DNA of 64,000 bases. Source: an uncultured Sphingomonas sp. (GTDB taxonomy: Bacteria > Pseudomonadota > Alphaproteobacteria > Sphingomonadales > Sphingomonadaceae). A program made the position numbers and the translations under genes. Where the stretch lies: contig CAJYLV010000016.1 in NCBI GenBank assembly GCA_913776255.1, positions 1 to 64,000 of the forward strand. Direction: 5' to 3'. Every line of letters starts with the position of its first letter. The first letter of the stretch is position 1. The notes under the pieces are model-generated. The model did no database searches. It was given only the letters and a program-made list of their open reading frames with translations, and was not told the origin of the DNA. This document shows positions 25,151-34,098 of this stretch, piece by piece.

Positions 25151-26916
25151 CGATCACGCTTGCGCTGACGCTGTTGCTGGCGGCGCCCGCCGCGGCGCAG
25201 GCCGCCACGCCGCCCGCGGCCAAGAGCAAGGCGGTGCCGGCGGGCGATGCGGCGTTCCGCAAGCTGTCCGAGAGCGAATATGCGTGGCGGCGGACGCTCA
25301 ACGGCCCCGACGAGGACGCGCCGGCCAGCCAGAATGCGACGCTGCCCGATGTCGGCCCGGCGGCGCAGGCGGCGATGACGAAGCGCTGGACCGAAACGAT
25401 GGCGGCGCTCGACCGGATCGACCCGGCGAGGCTGTCACCGCAGGCGCGCGACGACTACATCGTCTATCGCGGGCAGATCGGCGCGTTGCTCGCCGAGCAG
25501 CAATATCGCGAGTTCGAGAAGCCGCTCAACGCCGACACCAGCTTCTGGATGAGCGTCGGCGGGATGGCGCGCGAGACGTATCGCGACGAGCCGGCGCTGC
25601 GCCGCTATCTGTCGCAGCTCGCCAGCCTGCCGCGCTATTACGACCAGCAGATCGTCAATATGCGCGCCGGGCTGAAGCGCGGCTTCACGCCGCCGAAGGT
25701 GACGCTCGACGGGCGCGACAAGGGCGTCGCCGAGATCGTCGCGGCGGGGGCGGGCGAGGAGTCGCCGTTCTACGCGCCGTTCAAGACGCTGCCCGCGACA
25801 ATCCCCGCCGACAAGCAGGCGGCGCTGCGTGCGGAGGCCAAGCGCGTGATCGCCACCGCGGTGGTGCCCGCGCACCAGAAATTGCAGGCGTTCCTGCGCG
25901 ACGAGTACATCCCGAACGCGCGCGTGTCGCTGGCCGCCTATGACATGCCCGACGGTCGTGCTTATTATCAATCGAAGGTTCGCGAATTCGTCACCCGCGA
26001 CCTGACTCCCGAGCAGATCCACGCGATCGGGCTGGCGGAAGTCGCCAAGATCCGCGCGCGGATGCTGGACGTCATGCGCGAGGTGAAGTGGCAGAAGGAT
26101 TTGCCCGCGTTCCTCGACTATCTGCGCACCGATCCGCAATTCTACGCCAAGACGCCGCAGGACCTGCTCAACCGCGCGGCGTGGATCGCCAAGACCTTCG
26201 ACGGCAAGGCCGGCACCTATTTCGGGCGGCTGCCGCGGATGCGCTTCGCGATCAAGCCGGTCGCGCCCGACATCGCGCCCTTCTACACCAGCGGGCGCGG
26301 CGGGCCGGGCATCTATCTGGTCAACACCTACGACCTGCCGTCGCGCGGACTCTATTCGTTGCCGGCGCTGACGCTGCACGAAAGCGCGCCGGGCCATGCC
26401 TTCCAGATGCCGTTCGCGATGGAGCTGACCGACCTGCCGGCCTATCGCCGCGACGAATATATCTCGGCGTTCGGCGAGGGCTGGGCGCTGTATTGCGAGG
26501 CACTGGGCGAGGACATGGGGATGTACGAAACGCCCTATGAGACGTTCGGGATGCTGTCGTATCAGATGTGGCGCGCGGCGCGGCTGGTGGTCGACACCGG
26601 CGTCCATGCCAAGGGCTGGACGCGCGAACAGGCGCAGACGTACCTGCGCGACAATACCGCTCTGTCGAACCACGAGATCACGACCGAGGTCGATCGCTAC
26701 ATCGCCTGGCCGGGGCAGGCGCTGAGCTATTATATGGGCGAGCTGGCGTTCCTCGACGCCAAGGCGAAGGCGCAAAAGGCGCTGGGCGAGAAGTTCGACA
26801 TCCGCGCCTTCCATGATGCGATGCTCAGCCTCGGCTCGGTGCCGTTGCCGATGATCGACCAGCGCGTCGACCGCTTCATCAAGGATGGCGGCAAGGGGCC
26901 GTACCCGTTGCCGTGA
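25147..26916 (+). CDS. Secreted DUF885 family zinc metallopeptidase-like protein
   Basis: The 589-residue exported protein has a short signal peptide (about residues 1-18) and a mostly helical DUF885 domain. The zinc-binding motif HESAPGH (His411, Glu412, His417) and the downstream SAFGEGWALYCE segment are conserved in this M2/M3/M32-like clan. DUF885 members are believed to be carboxypeptidases or oligopeptidases, but few are characterised. ATGA overlap with the preceding reductase makes it the third gene of the arabinofuranosidase operon, so a periplasmic role in peptide trimming of glycoprotein fragments is reasonable. Confidence 0.88.
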   Translation: MTITLALTLLLAAPAAAQAATPPAAKSKAVPAGDAAFRKLSESEYAWRRTLNGPDEDAPASQNATLPDVGPAAQAAMTKRWTETMAALDRIDPARLSPQARDDYIVYRGQIGALLAEQQYREFEKPLNADTSFWMSVGGMARETYRDEPALRRYLSQLASLPRYYDQQIVNMRAGLKRGFTPPKVTLDGRDKGVAEIVAAGAGEESPFYAPFKTLPATIPADKQAALRAEAKRVIATAVVPAHQKLQAFLRDEYIPNARVSLAAYDMPDGRAYYQSKVREFVTRDLTPEQIHAIGLAEVAKIRARMLDVMREVKWQKDLPAFLDYLRTDPQFYAKTPQDLLNRAAWIAKTFDGKAGTYFGRLPRMRFAIKPVAPDIAPFYTSGRGGPGIYLVNTYDLPSRGLYSLPALTLHESAPGHAFQMPFAMELTDLPAYRRDEYISAFGEGWALYCEALGEDMGMYETPYETFGMLSYQMWRAARLVVDTGVHAKGWTREQAQTYLRDNTALSNHEITTEVDRYIAWPGQALSYYMGELAFLDAKAKAQKALGEKFDIRAFHDAMLSLGSVPLPMIDQRVDRFIKDGGKGPYPLP

Positions 26917-26929
26917 GGGCGATTGCTTA

Positions 26930-27029
26930 GCCCCTCCCCTTCAGGGGAGGGGTTGGGGTGGGGCAGATCCGCGCGCGCTATCGTTGCGAGACTCCCCCAC
27001 CCCCGGCCCCTCCCCTGAAGGGGAGGGGA
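26930..27029. repeat. GC-rich double-hairpin repeat, family B, copy 1
   Basis: Two near-identical arms, CCCCTCCCCTTCAGGGGAGG and CCCCTCCCCTGAAGGGGAGG, each self-complementary, flank about 55 bases of spacer, so the element can fold as two hairpins or one long one. Copies lie at 37663-37762 and 44240-44339, all about 100 bases. It follows the DUF885 stop by 13 bases and probably ends that transcript. Confidence 0.88.
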
Positions 27030-27100
27030 GACTTGCACAATGGGTTGTGCTTGCTGTCCTTTCCGATCATCGTGCCGGCAACATAGCGGGAGAGGCACGA

Positions 27101-28471
27101 ATGACGATCGACCGGCGAAGCTGGCTGGGCGGGGCGGCGGCGATGGCGGCGGGGCTGGGTGCGTCGCCCGTCTCGGCCGCAGCGCGCACGCGGCGGCGTG
27201 GCGCGAACGACCGCGTCAACCTGGCGGTGATCGGCGCCGGCGGGATGGGCGCGGCCAATATGGCGAACCTGACCTCGCAGAACATCGTCGCGATGTGCGA
27301 CGTCGATCTGGCGCATGTCGCCAAATCGGTGTCCGATCCGAAGCGCGCCACGCTCAAGGCCGCCTACGACAAGGCCGAAAAGTACAGCGACTATCGGCGG
27401 ATGCTCGACAGCCGCAAGGATCTGGAGGCGGTGGTGATCGCTGCGCCGGACCATCATCACGCGGTGGCGGCGAAATGGGCGATGCAGCGCGGATTGCACG
27501 TCTACGTCCAGAAGCCGCTGACCTACACCGTGCGCGAGGGGCGCGTGCTTGCGCAGTTGGCGCGCGACAATGCCAAGCTCGTCACGCAGATGGGCAATCA
27601 GGGCCATTCCGGCGACGACGGGCGGCGCGCGGTCGAGATCCTGCGCGGCGGCGCGATCGGGCGGGTGCGCGAGGTGCAGGTGTGGACCAACCGTCCGATC
27701 TGGCCGCAGGGCGTCGCCCGGCCGGACGCGGTGGCCGCGCCGGCCTCGCTCGACTGGGACGCCTGGCGCGGGCCGGCGCCGGTCGACTGGGGCTACAACC
27801 CGATGTACGCGCATTTCAACTGGCGTGGCTGGGCGCCGTTCGGGACCGGCGCGCTGGGCGACATGGGCGCGCATCTGGTCGACTTCCCGGTCTGGGCGCT
27901 CGAACTCGGGCTGCCGACGCGCGTCGAGACGCGCCACAGCGTGTGGGGCAATCCCAAAAACCCCGGCGACGGCAGCTATCCGCTCGCGACCGTCACCTAT
28001 TTCGACTTCGGCAATGCCAAGGGCGGGCCGATTCGCATGACATGGTACGACGGCGGGCTGATGCCGCCGACGCCGCCGGGAATGCCGGCGGGCGCGCGGA
28101 TGGATCCGGGCGGGGGCGTGCTCTACATCGGCGAGCAGGGCATGTTGATGCACGAAACCTATGGCGAGAAGCCGACCTTGATCGGTGACGGCGTCGCCGA
28201 GCGCGCCCAGGCGGTGGCGCAGACGCTGCCGCGCATTCAGGGCGGGATGGGTGGCCATGAGATGAACTGGATCCGCGCGATCCGCGGGCAGGAGGCGATT
28301 TCCAGCCCGTTCGCCACTGCGGTGCCGCTCACCGAGACGATGCTGCTGGGCGTCGTCGCGCTCAAGGCCGGGCAGCCAATCGACTATGACGGCAACGCGT
28401 CCCGCGTTACCAACGTCGCGGATGCGAACCGCTATCTGGATCGGGAGTATCGAAAGGGATGGGAGCTATGA
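27101..28471 (+). CDS. Tat-exported Gfo/Idh/MocA family oxidoreductase
   Basis: The 456-residue NAD(P)-dependent sugar oxidoreductase has a twin-arginine leader (TIDRRSWLGGAAAMAAGL, cleavage near residue 27), the dinucleotide motif VIGAGGMGAAN near residue 45 and a C-terminal GFO_IDH_MocA_C domain. The usual EKP motif is QKP here (VYVQKPLTYT). A Tat leader implies folding with bound cofactor before export to the periplasm. ATG 27101 follows GGGAGAGG. It overlaps the DUF1080 gene by ATGA; this pair is known from 3-keto-glycoside processing in other bacteria. Confidence 0.88.
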   Translation: MTIDRRSWLGGAAAMAAGLGASPVSAAARTRRRGANDRVNLAVIGAGGMGAANMANLTSQNIVAMCDVDLAHVAKSVSDPKRATLKAAYDKAEKYSDYRRMLDSRKDLEAVVIAAPDHHHAVAAKWAMQRGLHVYVQKPLTYTVREGRVLAQLARDNAKLVTQMGNQGHSGDDGRRAVEILRGGAIGRVREVQVWTNRPIWPQGVARPDAVAAPASLDWDAWRGPAPVDWGYNPMYAHFNWRGWAPFGTGALGDMGAHLVDFPVWALELGLPTRVETRHSVWGNPKNPGDGSYPLATVTYFDFGNAKGGPIRMTWYDGGLMPPTPPGMPAGARMDPGGGVLYIGEQGMLMHETYGEKPTLIGDGVAERAQAVAQTLPRIQGGMGGHEMNWIRAIRGQEAISSPFATAVPLTETMLLGVVALKAGQPIDYDGNASRVTNVADANRYLDREYRKGWEL

Positions 28472-29244
28472 AGGGTATCATGCTGGGCGGCGGGCTGTTG
28501 CTCGCGGCTTCCGCCGGAGTCGCGCAGACGCCGCAGGGCGATCCGAAGGCGACCGGGCAATGGTCGCCCGCGGTGCCGGTGGTGACGCCGGGCGCCTTCG
28601 CCGGCTGGAACGCGCCCGCGGATGCGGTGGTGCTGTTCGACGGCAAGAACCTCGACAGATGGTCGGCGGTCAACACCGGCGGCGCGGCGGGCTGGACGGT
28701 CGCGGACGGCGTGTTCACGGTGAAGAAGGGCACCGGCAATATCCAGACGAAACAGGCGTTCGGCAGCTATCAGCTGCATCTGGAATATCGCATCCCCGCC
28801 AACATCACCGGCGAGGGACAGGCGCGCGGCAACAGCGGGCTGTTCCTGGCGTCGACCGGCAAGGGCGACGACGGGTACGAGATGCAGATCATGGACAGCT
28901 ACAACAACCCGACCTACGTCAACGGGCAGCTGGGCGCGATCTACAAGCAGACGCCGCCGCTCGCCAATCCGGCGCGCAAGCCCGGGGAATGGCAGACGGT
29001 CGACGTCACCTGGTCCGCGCCGCAGTTCGGCGCCGACGGGACGGTGACGCGGCCGGCCCATGTCACGGCGTACATCAACGGCGTGCTGACGCAGAACCAT
29101 ACCGAGGTGCGCGGCGGGACGGTCTATATAGGCCAGCCAAAATATGTCGCGCATGGGCGCGCGCCGATCAAGCTGCAGGACCACGGCGATCCGAGCCAGC
29201 CGATCAGCTACCGTAACATCTGGGTCCGCGAGCTGAAGGATTGA
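28468..29244 (+). CDS. Secreted DUF1080 (3-keto-disaccharide hydrolase-like) protein
   Basis: The 258-residue protein has a signal peptide (about residues 1-20, ending GVAQ) and a concanavalin-like DUF1080 beta-sandwich with the segments VLFDGKNLDRWSA, GSYQLHLEYRIP and GNSGLFL. The family includes enzymes that split 3-keto-glucosides after a Gfo/Idh/MocA partner has oxidised the sugar. ATG 28468 is preferred over ATG 28459 because of the spacing from AAGGGA and the ATGA overlap with the preceding stop. Its substrate is unknown. Confidence 0.85.
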   Translation: MKGIMLGGGLLLAASAGVAQTPQGDPKATGQWSPAVPVVTPGAFAGWNAPADAVVLFDGKNLDRWSAVNTGGAAGWTVADGVFTVKKGTGNIQTKQAFGSYQLHLEYRIPANITGEGQARGNSGLFLASTGKGDDGYEMQIMDSYNNPTYVNGQLGAIYKQTPPLANPARKPGEWQTVDVTWSAPQFGADGTVTRPAHVTAYINGVLTQNHTEVRGGTVYIGQPKYVAHGRAPIKLQDHGDPSQPISYRNIWVRELKD

Positions 29245-29251
29245 GCCTTGA

Positions 29252-29336
29252 TCGTCGCCCCGGACGTGATCCGGGGCCGCGCTTCAATCTGGCGACCGGA
29301 TGAGGAAGCGGGATCCCGGATCAAATCCGAGATGAC
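29252..29336. repeat. Inverted intergenic repeat, family C, copy 2
   Basis: The element starts TCGTCGCCCCGGACGTGATCC and ends GATCAAATCCGAGATGACGG, with complementary ends. It lies between convergent genes, and its right arm encodes the last residues and stop codon of the glycosylase gene on the minus strand. Confidence 0.78.
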
Positions 29337-29881
29337 GGAGTGGTGCGGCTGAGTGACGGCGAGCCGGGGAGGACGAAGCGCCACGGCACGTCGGCGGCGC
29401 GGGTGATGCCGATCCGCGGTCCGGCGGCGATCGGCGGCTCGGCCACGCGCTCGCGCCACGCGAACGGCGGTGCGTCGAGCGGCGCACCGTTGAGCGACCG
29501 GTCGACGCCGAGCGCCTTGCAGAGCCGCCCGGGACCGGCGCAGAGCAGCGCCTCGGGCTGCATCGTTGCGCGGCGCGCGCGCATCACCTCCACGCCATTG
29601 GTCGGCGCGAGCGCACGGATCAGCACCGCCGCACCGTCGCCGCAGGTAACGTTGAGGCAATGGTGCAGCCCGTAGATGCGATAGACATAGGCCGCGCCCG
29701 CCGGGCCGAACATCGCGGCGTTGCGCACCCCCGGCCCGGAGAAGCTGTGCGAGGCAGGGTCACCAGCGTCATAGGCCTCGGTCTCGACGATCGTCCCACC
29801 GACGCCGTCGATCGTCAGCGTCACGCCGATCAGCGCGCGCGCCACCGTCACGACATCGCGGGCGAAGAAGGCACGGTTCAT
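29321..29881 (-). CDS. DNA-3-methyladenine glycosylase, AAG/MPG type
   Basis: This 186-residue base-excision repair enzyme removes alkylated and deaminated purines. The family motifs are visible: the N-terminal ARALIGVTL, the catalytic-glutamate segment IVETEAYDAGDPASHS, RNAAMFGPAGAAYVYRIYG, CLNVTCG and VLIRALAP, then LCAGPGRLCKALG. Length is normal for bacterial AAG. The last four residues (PSSRI region) and stop come from the family C repeat, so the repeat seems to have replaced or extended the natural C terminus. Confidence 0.93.
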   Translation of the reverse strand: MNRAFFARDVVTVARALIGVTLTIDGVGGTIVETEAYDAGDPASHSFSGPGVRNAAMFGPAGAAYVYRIYGLHHCLNVTCGDGAAVLIRALAPTNGVEVMRARRATMQPEALLCAGPGRLCKALGVDRSLNGAPLDAPPFAWRERVAEPPIAAGPRIGITRAADVPWRFVLPGSPSLSRTTPSSRI

Positions 29882-29965
29882 TTGGTCGATATGGTGGCTC
29901 GCGACGGCGTGTGAACCGCGGCGCGGCGTTGTCGTCGGCCCACCGAGCGGTTAGGCGTCGGTGCC

Positions 29966-30787
29966 ATGTCGAATGTGTTGCGTATCGCGATGTCGGGGCT
30001 GGCGCTCTTCGCCGCCACACCGACGGCCGCCGCCCCCCGCGCTCCGGTTTCCGAGATTGTGATCGATGCGGGCACCGGGCAGGTGCTCGAAGAGGACAAT
30101 GCCGATCGCGAGCGGCCGCCGGCCTCGCTCGCCAAGATGATGACGCTGCTGCTCGCCTTCGAGGCGCTCGACGCCGGAACGCTCAAACCGGGCACGCCGG
30201 TGACGATGAGCGCGGCGGCCGCGCGGCAGCAGCCGTCGAAGCTGGGGCTGCGGCGCGGGAAGACGATCCGTGTCGATGCGGCGCTGCGCGCGGTGGCGGT
30301 GATCTCCGCCAACGACATCGCGGTGGCGATCGGCGAGCGTCTCGCCGGGAGCGAGCGTGCGTTCGTGACGCGGATGAACGCGCGCGCGGCCGAGATCGGG
30401 ATGTCGCATACGCGCTTCGGCAATGCGACCGGGCTGGCGCCGAGCGCGGGGCGCACGACCGCGCGTGATATCGCCACGCTGGCGCGGCACCTGATCCGCG
30501 CCGAGGCGAAACATTACGCGCTGTTCAAGACCCGCTCGATCACCTGGGAGCGGCGGGTTCGGCCCAACCACAACAAGTTGCTCGGCAAGGTCGAGGGACT
30601 AGACGGGTTGAAGACCGGCTATACCGTCGAGGCCGGCTTCAACCTCGCGGCGTCGGCGCGGCGCGGCGGCAAGCGGATGATCGTGGTAGTGATGGGCGCG
30701 CCGACCAGTGCCGAGCGCGACCTGCTGGTCGCCAATCTGATGGAGGCCGGCTTCACCGAGCCGCGGCTGCGGCGCGCGCGGCGCTGA
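29966..30787 (+). CDS. D-alanyl-D-alanine carboxypeptidase, peptidase S11
   Basis: This 273-residue penicillin-binding protein trims the terminal D-alanine of peptidoglycan pentapeptides in the periplasm. It has a signal peptide (about residues 1-23) and all three active-site motifs: Ser54-x-x-Lys57 (SLAK), Ser114-Ala-Asn116 (SAND) and Lys216-Thr-Gly218 (KTGYT). It is shorter than DacA/DacC and lacks the C-terminal beta domain and amphipathic membrane anchor, so it is a compact, possibly soluble type. Confidence 0.92.
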   Translation: MSNVLRIAMSGLALFAATPTAAAPRAPVSEIVIDAGTGQVLEEDNADRERPPASLAKMMTLLLAFEALDAGTLKPGTPVTMSAAAARQQPSKLGLRRGKTIRVDAALRAVAVISANDIAVAIGERLAGSERAFVTRMNARAAEIGMSHTRFGNATGLAPSAGRTTARDIATLARHLIRAEAKHYALFKTRSITWERRVRPNHNKLLGKVEGLDGLKTGYTVEAGFNLAASARRGGKRMIVVVMGAPTSAERDLLVANLMEAGFTEPRLRRARR

Positions 30788-30794
30788 GCCGCGC

Positions 30795-31166
30795 TCAGGC
30801 GACCAGATCGGCGATCCGGTCGAGGAAGGTCGCGATCCGGTCCGGCTTGGTGACGAACACGTCGGCGCCCGCGGCCAGGCAGGCGTGGCGGTCGGTCGCG
30901 CTGTCGAGCACGGTCAGCGCCATGACCGGGATCGCGCGGGTGCGCTCGTCGGTTTTCAATCCCTCGATCACATCCAGTCCGCTGACGTTCGGCAGGCGAA
31001 TGTCGACGATGATCGCAGCGGGGCGGACCTCCTCCGCCATCTGATGCACGGTGCGTTCGTCGGCGAGGACGTGCGGATCGTAGCCGCCGATCCGCAACCA
31101 CGAGGAATAGAGTTTGCGGTGGCTGGCGGTGTCTTCGACCAGCATGATTCGTTTTCGGTTCGGCAC
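30795..31166 (-). CDS. Single-domain response regulator (CheY/DivK-like)
   Basis: The 123-residue protein is one receiver domain with no output domain. The acidic residue of VEDTAS, the phospho-acceptor aspartate in VDIRLP (about residue 55), the conserved threonine in ALTVLD and the lysine in VTKPDR are all present, so it should be phosphorylated normally. Such regulators act by protein contact. It sits convergent to the carboxypeptidase, near a GAF protein and a GGDEF-EAL protein; no histidine kinase is in the neighbourhood. Confidence 0.9.
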   Translation of the reverse strand: MPNRKRIMLVEDTASHRKLYSSWLRIGGYDPHVLADERTVHQMAEEVRPAAIIVDIRLPNVSGLDVIEGLKTDERTRAIPVMALTVLDSATDRHACLAAGADVFVTKPDRIATFLDRIADLVA

Positions 31167-31273
31167 CCGTCCTCCGTTAGCGTGCGCGGAGCCGTCCGCG
31201 GCCTGTCATACGCTTAGCTGCCCGCGCTCTTCGCGGATCGCAAGCCGGAAAGCGAGCGGGTCGCCGAGGCCAA

Positions 31274-31768
31274 TCAGTTCGGCTGAATGAAGATCCGCTC
31301 TGCCTCGCGGGCTAGTGCGCTGAGATCGTAGAGGTCAGGCATCTGTTGATGCGGTTCGTGGTCGATCACGCACAAAGCGCCGAGCGGAAAGCCGGACCGG
31401 TCGACCAGCGGGATGCCGACATAGAAGCGGATCGCCGGCGTGCCCTTGACATACGGGTTGTCGGCGAATCGTGGATCCAGCGCGGCATCGGGAACGATCA
31501 GCGCCTCCCCGGGGCGGTGGATCGCTATCGCGCAAAACGACAGCGCCCGCGGCACTTCATCCTCGACCGGTCCGCGTTTCGCGATCATCCACTGGCGGGC
31601 ACGATCGACGACCGAGATCGCGCCGATCGGGGTGCGGGCGATGTCCGCGGCGCGTTCGGCGATGCGTTGCAGCCGCTCGTCCCAACGCTTCGACGGGAGA
31701 TTGAGGCTGTCCACCGCAGCCTGACGTGCAGCCTCATCGGCGACGATCATCGGCCCTGCCATGAGCAT
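31274..31768 (-). CDS. GAF domain protein
   Basis: The 164-residue cytosolic protein is almost entirely one GAF domain: the core runs from AERAADIARTPIGAISVVD through FYVGIPLVDRSGFPLGALCV. This subtype, with CAIAIHRPGEALIVPDA, is usually found at the N terminus of histidine kinases or diguanylate cyclases; here it stands alone. It may sense a small ligand and act with the nearby response regulator or the divergently placed GGDEF-EAL protein. An alternative start a few codons in (ATG of MAGPM) is possible. Confidence 0.8.
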   Translation of the reverse strand: MLMAGPMIVADEAARQAAVDSLNLPSKRWDERLQRIAERAADIARTPIGAISVVDRARQWMIAKRGPVEDEVPRALSFCAIAIHRPGEALIVPDAALDPRFADNPYVKGTPAIRFYVGIPLVDRSGFPLGALCVIDHEPHQQMPDLYDLSALAREAERIFIQPN

Positions 31769-31788
31769 TCAAGCGCATCCCCTTAAAA

Positions 31789-31944
31789 TCACTCCGTTTT
31801 CACGTCAGCGAACCAGCGAGTCAAGCAAAGCTCCGCCCGGATCGCCGGGATTTCGTACATTGAACGTTCAGGCAGCGCCACGCCATGACGCAGGTTACTT
31901 GCGGCGGTTCTGATATCGCTCATAAACCGGTAAGACTTCTCCAT
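31789..31944 (-). CDS. Possible 51-residue small protein, unknown
   Basis: An open frame upstream of the GAF gene on the same strand could encode 51 residues (64 if started at 31983); another internal ATG is at 31923. It ends 20 bases before the GAF start. No recognisable domain, no clear ribosome-binding site, and third-position GC looks lower than in neighbouring genes. It could equally be untranslated leader of the GAF gene. Confidence 0.22.
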   Translation of the reverse strand: MEKSYRFMSDIRTAASNLRHGVALPERSMYEIPAIRAELCLTRWFADVKTE

Positions 31945-31970
31945 GTACGACAGACGACCGCGGAGGTTGT

Positions 31971-34091
31971 GTGCTGCCGACATCCCTATCGACCCGAGTC
32001 GCTGCTGCCTTCGGTGCCGTTCTGGTGCTGGGGTTGGCGTTGCTCGGCGGCGGGCTGATGTTGGGGCGCGCGATCTACGTCGAGAATGCGACGCTGGGGC
32101 AACTGACCGCGCTGCTCCAGCTGGAGGAGCGGCAGGACAAGGTGCAGCGGCAGCTGCGGCTCGGTGTCGGCGAGGTGACGCGCCTCGCCGAACAGGGGCA
32201 GCCGGTCGCGCCGCGACAATGGGTGGCGGTCACGCGCACGCTGACCGACTTCCACCGCGGCAGCGTCCATCTCTCGCCGCCGCTGCCGGTGCCCGACGAC
32301 CTGCGCGTCGCGGTCGAGGCGCGCCAGCGCGCGGAGGCCGATTTCGCGGCGCTGAGCCTGCGCCTGCTGCAGGATGCCCGTGACGCGCGCGCCGACATTC
32401 CCCGCCGGATGCCGGCGTTCCTCGCCGCGCTGCGCCGGCTGGAGAGCGCGCGCTCGACGCTGCGCGGCCGGCTGATCGAGCGGATCACGGTCGAGCTGAA
32501 GCGCAGCACCGGCGACCTCGCGCGCAATCTCGATCGTGCGCTGGTCGGCGCGATCGCGGTGCTGGGCGTGCTGCTGGGCTGCATGGCGTGGCTGCGCCGG
32601 CGCGTGATCCATCCGATGATTGCGATCGCCGAGCGCGTCCGCCAGCTGAGCCACGGCGAGGATGCCGCGCCCGATGTGCCCGGGGCGACGCGCAGCGACG
32701 AGGTCGGCGACCTCGCGCGCGGGATCGCCGATTATCGCAGCGCGGTCGAGGATCGCCGCCGCGCCGAGCGCCGGGTCGAGTTTCTGGCGCATCACGACAT
32801 GCTGACCGGACTGCCCAACCGGTTGTTGTTCGAGGAGCGGCTGGCGCAGGAATTGCTGCGCGCGCCGCGGACCGGCGAGCGTGTCGCGGTGTTCGCGATC
32901 GATCTCGACGACTTCAAATCGATCAACGACCGCTTCGGCCATGCCGGCGGCGACGCGGCGCTGCGCACCGCCGCGCAACTGCTCAGCGGCTGCGTGCGTG
33001 CGAGCGACATGGTCGCGCGGCTGGGCGGTGACGAATTCGCGATTGTGCAGATCGGCGGCGACCAGCCCGCCACCGCCGAACTGCTCGTGCAGCGCATTCT
33101 GCGCGCCTGCGAGGCGACCGCGGGAGATGCGGTGCCGGTGCAGATGAGCATCGGCGTCGCGCTGTCGGGCGTCGAGCAGGAGGGCGAGGAGCTCTACAAT
33201 CTCGCCGACATGGCGATGTACCGCGCCAAGGCGGAGGGGCGGCACACGGCGCGCTTCTTCGACGACCAGTTCAAGGAAGAGGTGCGGCTGCGCTGGCGGC
33301 TGTCACGCGATCTGGACGGCGCAGCGGAGCGCGGCGAACTGTATCTCGCCTTCCAGCCGATCGCCGACGCCGACACGTTGCAGGTGATCGGGCACGAGGC
33401 GCTGCTGCGCTGGGCGCATCCCGAGCTGGGCGACATCCGCCCCGACCGGTTCATCCCGCTGGCCGAGTCGAGCGGGCGGATCGATTCGATCGGACTGTGG
33501 ATGGCGGATCAGGCGCTGGCGGCGGCGAGCCGCTGGCCGGACCATATGACGCTGGCGCTCAACCTGTCGGCGATCCAGTTCCGTCAGCCCGCGCTGGCGC
33601 ACGAGCTGCTCGCGCTCGCGCGGCGCCACCGGGTCGCACCCGGACGGCTCGAGTTCGAGGTGACCGAGAGCGCGACCTTGCTCGACAAGCGCCGGCAGCC
33701 GGTGCTGACGGTGCTGCGCACCTTGCAGCATCATGGCGCCGCGATCGTCATGGACGATTTCGGGACCGGCTATTCCTCGCTCGGCAATCTGCGCGACTTC
33801 CGCTTCGACAAGCTGAAGGTCGACCGCAGCTTCGTCGCGACGATGCTCGATCATGCCCCTTCGGGCTCGATCGTGCGCAGCATCGCCGCGCTCGGCGCGA
33901 GCCTCGGTATCCCGATCGTCGCCGAGGGCGTGGAGGAAGTGGCGCAGCTGGCGCGGCTGCGCGAATGGGACATTCCGCAGGTGCAGGGCTTCCTGATCGG
34001 ACGCCCGTCGCGCGAGGCGATCCATTGCGCCGATCCGGCGGCCTTGCTGAGCGCGCGGGCGGCCGCTCCGCACTGGGTCGCGCGATCCTGA
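31971..34091 (+). CDS. Membrane GGDEF-EAL cyclic-di-GMP enzyme with HAMP domain
   Basis: The 706-residue protein has an N-terminal membrane helix (about 9-30), a periplasmic helical sensor, a second helix near 185-205, a HAMP linker, a GGDEF domain (intact GGDEF at 352-356) and an EAL domain (EALLR at 476, DDFGTGYSS loop). Both catalytic motifs are intact, so it could make and break cyclic-di-GMP. GTG 31971 is chosen because CGGAGG lies four bases upstream and the membrane helix then starts the protein. The periplasmic region binds an unknown signal. Confidence 0.92.
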   Translation: MLPTSLSTRVAAAFGAVLVLGLALLGGGLMLGRAIYVENATLGQLTALLQLEERQDKVQRQLRLGVGEVTRLAEQGQPVAPRQWVAVTRTLTDFHRGSVHLSPPLPVPDDLRVAVEARQRAEADFAALSLRLLQDARDARADIPRRMPAFLAALRRLESARSTLRGRLIERITVELKRSTGDLARNLDRALVGAIAVLGVLLGCMAWLRRRVIHPMIAIAERVRQLSHGEDAAPDVPGATRSDEVGDLARGIADYRSAVEDRRRAERRVEFLAHHDMLTGLPNRLLFEERLAQELLRAPRTGERVAVFAIDLDDFKSINDRFGHAGGDAALRTAAQLLSGCVRASDMVARLGGDEFAIVQIGGDQPATAELLVQRILRACEATAGDAVPVQMSIGVALSGVEQEGEELYNLADMAMYRAKAEGRHTARFFDDQFKEEVRLRWRLSRDLDGAAERGELYLAFQPIADADTLQVIGHEALLRWAHPELGDIRPDRFIPLAESSGRIDSIGLWMADQALAAASRWPDHMTLALNLSAIQFRQPALAHELLALARRHRVAPGRLEFEVTESATLLDKRRQPVLTVLRTLQHHGAAIVMDDFGTGYSSLGNLRDFRFDKLKVDRSFVATMLDHAPSGSIVRSIAALGASLGIPIVAEGVEEVAQLARLREWDIPQVQGFLIGRPSREAIHCADPAALLSARAAAPHWVARS

Positions 34092-34098
34092 CCTGACC

